From contig JAUNBV010000058.1 of NCBI GenBank assembly GCA_030526885.1, forward strand, positions 1-11,240: a stretch of 11,240 nt of DNA. The letters are read 5' to 3'. Below are positions 1 through 4,637 of the stretch, piece by piece. The position numbers were made by a program, and so were the translations under genes. Under the pieces are notes generated by a model. It saw only the letters and a list, made by a program, of their open reading frames with translations. It made no database searches and was not told where the DNA came from. Source of the stretch: Syntrophomonadaceae bacterium. GTDB taxonomy: Bacteria; Bacillota; Syntrophomonadia; Syntrophomonadales; Syntrophomonadaceae. The first letter of the stretch is position 1, and every line of letters starts with the position of its first letter.

Positions 1-870
1 GTGCTGCTCTTAGCCGGCGTGGCTGCCGCCGCCGAGGAACAAGCCCCCGCCGCCGCGCCCGCGCCCGCCATTTCCATCATGCTGGACGGCGCCGAGCTGG
101 TCACCGAGCCTGCGCCCTATATCGTCAATGACCGCACCCTGGTGCCCATGCGCGCCATCTTTGAAGCTTTGGACGCCACCGTGACCTGGGACGAGACCGA
201 GCGCAGCGTCACCGCCGTGCGCGATACCGATACCATCCTATTATATATCGGTTCAACCACCGCCTATGTAAATGAAGCCGCTGTCATTCTGGAAGCCGCG
301 CCGGAAATCGACGCCGCCACCTGGCGCACCATGGTGCCGCTGCGCTTCGTCAGTGAAGCCCTGGGCTGCGACGTGGACTGGAAAGCCGAAACCCTCACCG
401 TAATCATCGACACCGATAAGGAAGAAAACGAGCCCCCGAAGCCCGGCAAATATGTCACCGGCGGAGCCGCGTCCATACTGGACACCATCCGCGAGCGCAA
501 CTTTGACGACGGCGACGTCCTCCGCTACACCGTGAAAGGCGGCGAAGTAGATAAATATATCGTGCTGTACGACTACTCCGAGGACTCCACCCACCCCAAC
601 TACCCCGCCATCCGGGCCACCCTGGACAAACTGAGCGGCAGCGTACTGGTGATAGACCCCGCGCCCAACACCACCCCTACCACCCTGCGCCTCGACGAAG
701 ACACTATCTTCTTTGACGCCTCCAGCGACAAATCCGGGGCCCACGAACCGCTGACCAAAGCTGAATTCGGGACCTTCCGCAGCGACCCCATCATCATCTG
801 GACCGAAACCGCCTTGGAAAACCGCGGCTCTGACGACCTTGTCCGCCTGGTAATCCGCATAAGAAGATAA
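1..870 (+). CDS. Secreted copper-amine-oxidase N-terminal-domain protein (5' end missing)
   Basis: The frame is open at the left edge. The first residues (LLLAGVAAAA) look like the end of a signal peptide, so the true start probably lies upstream and the GTG at position 1 is only the window edge. An Ala/Pro linker is followed by a CuAO_N1-type domain at about residues 25-138, built of two similar halves with the family signatures NDRTLVPMRAIFEAL (43-57) and MVPLRFVSEALG (111-122). This family is common on secreted proteins of Clostridia and does not itself imply oxidase activity. Residues 152-289 form a second region related to the C-terminus of the SLH protein at 1389-4196: both contain a GGEV motif followed by LYDYS, then a beta-rich stretch with a D-E/A-D-T-hydrophobic-F motif. 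No SLH or sortase signal is visible, so the protein may be released or held non-covalently. It ends at TAA 868-870. Exact function unknown; an extracellular or wall-associated role is inferred. Confidence 0.8.
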   Translation: MLLLAGVAAAAEEQAPAAAPAPAISIMLDGAELVTEPAPYIVNDRTLVPMRAIFEALDATVTWDETERSVTAVRDTDTILLYIGSTTAYVNEAAVILEAAPEIDAATWRTMVPLRFVSEALGCDVDWKAETLTVIIDTDKEENEPPKPGKYVTGGAASILDTIRERNFDDGDVLRYTVKGGEVDKYIVLYDYSEDSTHPNYPAIRATLDKLSGSVLVIDPAPNTTPTTLRLDEDTIFFDASSDKSGAHEPLTKAEFGTFRSDPIIIWTETALENRGSDDLVRLVIRIRR

Positions 871-881
871 CGCAGATAAAT

Positions 882-899
882 TTTGGCGATAACGCCAAA
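882..899 (+). repeat. Small hairpin after the first gene
   Basis: A perfect 7-bp inverted repeat, TTTGGCG (882-888) and CGCCAAA (893-899), with an ATAA loop, lies 11 bases after the stop codon at 870. No T-run follows it directly. It may protect the mRNA 3' end or assist the stronger terminator just downstream. Confidence 0.5.
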
Positions 900-901
900 C
901 G

Positions 902-937
902 AAAAGGAGCTTAGCCGCGAGGCCAAGCTCCTTTTTT
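902..937 (+). terminator. Rho-independent terminator of the first gene
   Basis: AAAAGGAGCTT (902-912) pairs perfectly with AAGCTCCTTTT (925-935), and GCC (914-916) can pair with GGC (921-923) inside it. The T-run at 932-937 completes a classic intrinsic terminator. Because the 5' arm starts with AAAA, it could also work weakly on the opposite strand. Confidence 0.9.
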
Positions 938-1215
938 AGCGAATGAACTTGATTTCCCGCGCATGGATTTGTGACCTCACGTTTGCCGGCTGCAAAGCGC
1001 CACCCCGAAGCGCCACAAAAAATCCGGATAAAAATTTTAAAAAAATCCCAAAACCCGGAACAAATGCGCGAAACTGTCGTCTAACCACATAGCAGAACGC
1101 ACTATCCCTTTGTCCCCAATTTGACATAAGGGCAGGAGCGTAAACTGCAAACATCCATATTTTCGGGATTTCCCGGCGTTTTGCCGGTGGAGATCTGACC
1201 ATGCGAAAGGGGGGA
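938..1215. other. Non-coding stretch, probable promoter region of the SLH gene
   Basis: No credible gene is visible on either strand. The stretch holds a direct repeat AAGCGCCAC (995-1003 and 1008-1016), then an A/T-rich tract at about 1017-1050. A perfect -35-like TTGACA lies at 1121-1126, but the only nearby -10-like hexamer (TAAACT, 1141-1146) is at a poor 14-base spacing, so I do not call a promoter. Small hairpins are possible at 1164-1187, for example CCGGC (1173-1177) with GCCGG (1183-1187). The promoter for the downstream SLH gene should lie somewhere here. Confidence 0.4.
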
Positions 1216-1349
1216 GTGCAGTCAATCAGCTTTGACTACCTGCACGCTGTACCGGGACAGCCGGTACGAACATCTAAGGTAGATGTAACCGATGTACCAC
1301 CCGGTACGATCACCTAAACGCTGTGTCATATGGGGATGTTCCCCGACAC
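1216..1349 (+). promoter_or_regulatory. Hairpin-rich 5' leader of the SLH protein gene
   Basis: Five consecutive inverted repeats lie in the 170 bases before the SLH start codon. They are: GTGCAG-TCAA with TTGA-CTAC-CTGCAC (1216-1245); GTACCGG with CCGGTAC (1249-1267, loop GACAG); ACATCT with AGATGT (1270-1286); GTACC with GGTAC (1293-1306); and GTGTC plus GGGGA with TCCCC plus GACAC (1323-1349). Three of them end in a related tail: CGAACATCTAA, CGATCACCTAA and CGATCATCTGA, spaced 40 and 42 bases apart. Highly expressed S-layer genes often have long structured leaders that stabilise the mRNA. Whether this is a stabiliser, a protein-binding leader or a ligand-sensing element cannot be told from sequence alone. 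No known riboswitch consensus was recognised. Confidence 0.45.
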
Positions 1350-1371
1350 GATCATCTGACTTACTTAAAAA

Positions 1372-1377
1372 AGGAGG
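1372..1377 (+). promoter_or_regulatory. Ribosome binding site that sets the SLH gene start
   Basis: AGGAGG sits 11 bases before ATG 1389, and the protein from that ATG begins with a clean signal peptide. The frame stays open upstream to 1323, but the 22 extra residues are hydrophilic, precede the signal peptide and overlap this site, so the upstream start is rejected. Confidence 0.85.
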
Positions 1378-1388
1378 AAGAAACACAC

Positions 1389-4196
1389 ATGTTAAAAAAG
1401 CACAATAAACTGATCATGCTGCTCGTGCTGGTGACCTTCATGTTCACCATCGTCGGCAGCGCGGGGGCTGCTACTACCACCAGCAAGACATTTTCCGATG
1501 TCGATGCTAACACGGTAGAAGCTTCTGCCATCTATCGCCTGGCCGGCTTGGGCATCCTGGAAGGATATCCGGACGGCACCTTTGGCGCGGACAACACCAT
1601 CACCCGCGCTGAATTTGCTAAGATCGCGGTCTACACCGCCGGATTACAGGATGTAGCCGCCGGTATGGTGGGCGTAGCCACCGGCTATCCCGACGTAGCC
1701 ACTGACCACTGGGCATCCGGCTGGATCAATGTAGCCTCCGCCCAGGGCTTTATGAAGGGCTATCCCGATGGTTCCTTCGGCGCCGAGGGTCAGATCACCC
1801 AGGCCGAAGTCATCACCGTGCTGCTGCGCCTCTTGGGCTACAATGACAACCTGCCCGGCGTATGGCCCTCCAACTACGTATCCAAGGCTGCCAACATGGA
1901 CATCCTGGACGACGTGGTATTTGTCTCCAATCAGCCCGCGGTTCGCGGCGAAGTCGCCATCATGGCCAGCGAGACCTTAAACTGCTTCGTGGTTGAATAC
2001 AAGGCTTCCGACAATACCTTTGAAGATAAGAAAGACCCCAACGGTGTAGCATATAAACTGTTGGGTACCAGCTTCAAAGATACTTTCTTTGTTGAAAATG
2101 CTCTGGCCTATGACTTCGAGATGAATGGTGACGAAGTAAATCTTGAGGTCGCATTGTACACCAATGACAACCAGAATGAAGTTGCCGCCGTTGAAACATT
2201 TGCAGTTGCTGATAGCTGCGTATTCTCCGGGGGTTCTATTCTGGATGTATACGAACACTTTGTAGAATTTGACGTCAACAAAGATAACAAAATTATCAGC
2301 ATTTCCGTACAGCCTTATGGCGTCATCGGACCCATTGATTACTCTAACCTTACCATCTATAACGAGATTGAAGTAGACTCTTCCGGTAAAGCTGACTTAT
2401 CTGACTATGATAAAGGCAAAATAAGTTTTATTAAAGATGCCAATCAGCTCGTACAGTTTGGTGCCAGTGCTGGCCTGCATAATAGAGTGAACGCCCCTGA
2501 ATTCGAAGTCACCGGCACCAAAGTTACTGAAGGCACTTACGACACCTCCGACGTTTACAAGCTGGTGCTGAACCGAAATGGTGAAATTGCCGCGGTCGGC
2601 AGCTGGCTGTTCCCCACCGCCGGCATCGTGGAGCGCGTAACGGCAGAACGCATCTACTTCTTTGAAGATGCGGCTCCGGTCGCACAGACCGGTTATGCGG
2701 TAAGCTCCGGCGATTTCCGCAACAAGGAAATATTTGTCCAGCGCGATGGCGTTCCGGTGGAACTGGAAGAAATCCAGGCTCTGGATACCGTAGTTATTCT
2801 GGACGGTGTGCGCGGAGTTGATTATTATGTAATCGCTCAGAGCACCAAAGTCCCCGGCACTCTGGAAGCCGCTGAATACACTTCCATTCCTGCGGGCATG
2901 TCCGCATACCTAGCAAACCAAGGCATTGGCGGTTTGACAGATGGCGAATATGTGTCCAAAGTAAAAGTGGCCGATATCAAGTGGAATATGACTCAGGCCA
3001 ATCTGCCCGCCTATATGCTGATGACTGACTATTCCATGCCCATCGCCCGCGTATCCTTTGACGGCGGCGAGACGTGGGAGAATGTGGACGCAGGCACCTT
3101 TGTCGAAAACGATCTGTGGGATGACGAAGTAACTCTGCTGGCCAGCCCCAGCGGCATGGTTGCCGGCCTGATCTTCGGCACCGAAGGCGAAAGCACCAAG
3201 AATTATGGCGTTATCACCAGCGTTAATGCTGCCACTACCCTGAACAGCGCTGGCGACGAAGTGCTTATCGTCAAGATTTTGAAATCTGACAGCGAGAAGT
3301 ACAGCTATTCTATCACCGAAGATACCTTTATTAAGGCCACTTTTGATGGAAACGAAGCTTTGGCTAGCACTAAGATTAAAAACCTGGCCGCCAACAATGA
3401 CGTACTGGCTGCGATTACCTATTATAATACAACGTATCCCAATGCGGTAGTAGCTTTCAGTCTCGCTTCCGACGGCACTGTGGGCCGTATCGAGTTTATA
3501 GACAACTCTGATACTACAGGTGCTGCTTTAGTCATCAACACCGATGAAAATTTAGTAACCATTGCTGGCAAGTCCTACAATGCAGAAGATGTAGTAGTCT
3601 TCAATGTCGACAACGACAAGGCGTTAGGCTGGAAAGAACTGAAGAACATTGAAAACACTACTGACATCTATGCCTGGAAGACCAACTCCTCCAGCGATTT
3701 GCAGTACATTGTTCTTAAACAGACTGGCTTAAGCAGCGATACCCTCTTCGGTATCTTTGCCAGCAAATCCAATGCTGCCGACGACTGGATAACCTTTGTC
3801 GGTCAGGAAGCCTTGGTATGGGATAATTACAGCGCTGCTTTCGGCTATGCCTCCGGTGACATTGTCAGTTACGTACTGGATGGCGGCGAAGTAATCACTC
3901 AGAGTTTGCTGTATGACTACAGTGCAGAGAGACAACTCAATGCTACGATGACGACTTACACCGTAACCAAAATCAGCGGTTATGTGTTGACCGTCTCTGG
4001 CGGCACTACTTTTGATTTGGATGCGGATACGGTATACTTCGATGTATACGACAAGGATGCCAAGAAGGTGCTGGAGAACAAATCCGGTATCTCCCAGGGC
4101 GACAAAGTTATACTCTTCGGCAATAACGGTGCTGGAGGCATCGTAGAAGGTACTAGTGCCACGGGTGCTCTGGACGTAGTAGCTATCGTAAGGTAG
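1389..4196 (+). CDS. S-layer-homology (SLH) domain surface protein, 935 residues
   Basis: A secreted cell-surface protein held to the wall by SLH domains, probably an S-layer or other outer-wall protein. A signal peptide covers residues 1-27 (LysLys at the N-terminus, hydrophobic core, cleavage near GSAGA). SLH domains follow at about 34-85 (GYPDGTF 59-65, TRAE 72-75), 100-150 (GYPDGSF 124-130, but TQAE at 137-140) and a degenerate one at 157-205 (VRGE 185-188, no GYPDG motif). The remaining ~730 residues are Asp/Thr/Val-rich and look like a series of beta modules with recurring patterns such as a GxI start, a D-T-hydrophobic-F/Y strand and a GDxVxY strand. No catalytic motif is visible. Residues 817-935 resemble the C-terminus of the protein encoded at 1-870. 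The gene stands alone between terminators, which implies its own promoter. Base composition is uneven along it: parts near 2041-2460 and 3541-3600 are far poorer in GC than the SLH-coding part. SLH domains bind pyruvylated secondary wall polysaccharide, which fits csaB at 10020. Binding role confident; exact function unknown. Confidence 0.9.
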   Translation: MLKKHNKLIMLLVLVTFMFTIVGSAGAATTTSKTFSDVDANTVEASAIYRLAGLGILEGYPDGTFGADNTITRAEFAKIAVYTAGLQDVAAGMVGVATGYPDVATDHWASGWINVASAQGFMKGYPDGSFGAEGQITQAEVITVLLRLLGYNDNLPGVWPSNYVSKAANMDILDDVVFVSNQPAVRGEVAIMASETLNCFVVEYKASDNTFEDKKDPNGVAYKLLGTSFKDTFFVENALAYDFEMNGDEVNLEVALYTNDNQNEVAAVETFAVADSCVFSGGSILDVYEHFVEFDVNKDNKIISISVQPYGVIGPIDYSNLTIYNEIEVDSSGKADLSDYDKGKISFIKDANQLVQFGASAGLHNRVNAPEFEVTGTKVTEGTYDTSDVYKLVLNRNGEIAAVGSWLFPTAGIVERVTAERIYFFEDAAPVAQTGYAVSSGDFRNKEIFVQRDGVPVELEEIQALDTVVILDGVRGVDYYVIAQSTKVPGTLEAAEYTSIPAGMSAYLANQGIGGLTDGEYVSKVKVADIKWNMTQANLPAYMLMTDYSMPIARVSFDGGETWENVDAGTFVENDLWDDEVTLLASPSGMVAGLIFGTEGESTKNYGVITSVNAATTLNSAGDEVLIVKILKSDSEKYSYSITEDTFIKATFDGNEALASTKIKNLAANNDVLAAITYYNTTYPNAVVAFSLASDGTVGRIEFIDNSDTTGAALVINTDENLVTIAGKSYNAEDVVVFNVDNDKALGWKELKNIENTTDIYAWKTNSSSDLQYIVLKQTGLSSDTLFGIFASKSNAADDWITFVGQEALVWDNYSAAFGYASGDIVSYVLDGGEVITQSLLYDYSAERQLNATMTTYTVTKISGYVLTVSGGTTFDLDADTVYFDVYDKDAKKVLENKSGISQGDKVILFGNNGAGGIVEGTSATGALDVVAIVR

Positions 4197-4261
4197 TAGG
4201 CCTTAAATCAACCCGCTTAAAGCCTAAAGCTTAAGCCCACCACAACGCCATAAACGACCAC

Positions 4262-4295
4262 CGGGCCCGGGGAAAATCCCCGGGCCCGACTTTTT
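4262..4295 (+). terminator. Rho-independent terminator of the SLH gene
   Basis: A perfect 12-bp GC-rich stem (4262-4273 with 4277-4288) has an AAA loop and is followed by AC and TTTTT (4291-4295). The T-run is only on the plus-strand side, so it serves the SLH gene, whose stop codon is 65 bases upstream. Confidence 0.93.
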
Positions 4296-4357
4296 ATACG
4301 AATTTTTATTCTAGTCAAAAGTGACAGCGCTGTTTAGCGGGCTTCGCCCGCAGCGGA

Positions 4358-4382
4358 TAGCAAATAGCAGTTAGCATCAAGC
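4358..4382. repeat. Short heptad repeat (TAGC every 7 bases)
   Basis: TAGC occurs at 4358, 4365 and 4372, followed by AAGC at 4379, giving an exact 7-base period. Read on the other strand this is a GCTATnn-like run. Just before it lies a compact hairpin GCGGGC-TTC-GCCCGC (about 4337-4351). It is non-coding, function unknown, and possibly a slippage product or part of a dispersed intergenic repeat. Confidence 0.45.
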
Positions 4383-4465
4383 GGCGGGGATGGTGGTAGG
4401 GGCGTGCAGTGTAGGATGTTTCCCGCGATTGGCAAGCGCAGCCCCCGCTATCGGGCATTTCGTTT

Positions 4466-4506
4466 AAAAAAGGTGCATTGCCGAAACCCGTTGAATTCAA
4501 TACACC
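4466..4506 (-). terminator. Probable terminator of the tagO-LCP-amidase operon
   Basis: Read on the minus strand, GGTGTATTG (4506-4498) can pair with CAATGCACC (4480-4472) in nine consecutive pairs, one a G-U wobble. TTTTTT (4471-4466) follows at once. The loop is long (17 bases). It lies about 130 bases past the amidase stop codon, and no other gene on that strand is credible before the SLH terminator. A second, mutually exclusive pairing (ACCC-GTTG with CAAC-GGGT) overlaps its 5' side. Confidence 0.5.
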
Positions 4507-4637
4507 AACCGGGTCTTTCACCAGAAGTTCATGCAGGCTGGGATGAAACAGAGCATGTCCCGTGTGGCCCATTGCATCGACAACGGCCCGTTTGAAACGT
4601 AACCCGATAAGCCGTGTGTGAAGCGCTCGCTGCGGGT
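4507..4637. other. Non-coding stretch past the amidase stop, possible mobile-element remnant
   Basis: No credible gene is visible. Short frames on both strands here are low-complexity and lack ribosome binding sites. The plus-strand segment at about 4590-4620 (ending AACCCGATAAGCCGTGTGTG, 4601-4620) reminds me of the conserved hairpin arm that precedes the reverse transcriptase in some bacterial group II introns. The complementary arm and any reverse transcriptase are absent, so at most it is a truncated relic. Most of it would be the 3' untranslated region of the minus-strand operon. Confidence 0.25.

Noticed and set aside
1121..1146. Promoter TTGACA / TAAACT for the SLH gene
   Set aside because: The -35 box is perfect but the -10 box matches at only four of six positions and spacing is 14 bases, too short for sigma-A.
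936..1225. Minus-strand frames of 88 and 62 codons before the SLH gene
   Set aside because: They have unusual composition, no ribosome site, and lie in the region needed for the SLH promoter and leader.
1276..1300. Resemblance to the 3' half of a c-di-GMP-I (GEMM) riboswitch (GTAACCGATG)
   Set aside because: The conserved 5' half with its CACGCA and GCAAACC parts is not present upstream, so the likeness is partial and probably chance.
1323..1388. Upstream 22-codon extension of the SLH protein
   Set aside because: It contains the AGGAGG site itself and would place hydrophilic residues before a good signal peptide.
4315..4595. Short frames on both strands (63 and 85 codons) in the convergent gap
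   Set aside because: There is no ribosome binding site, no recognisable domain, and the minus-strand frame crosses the predicted terminator.
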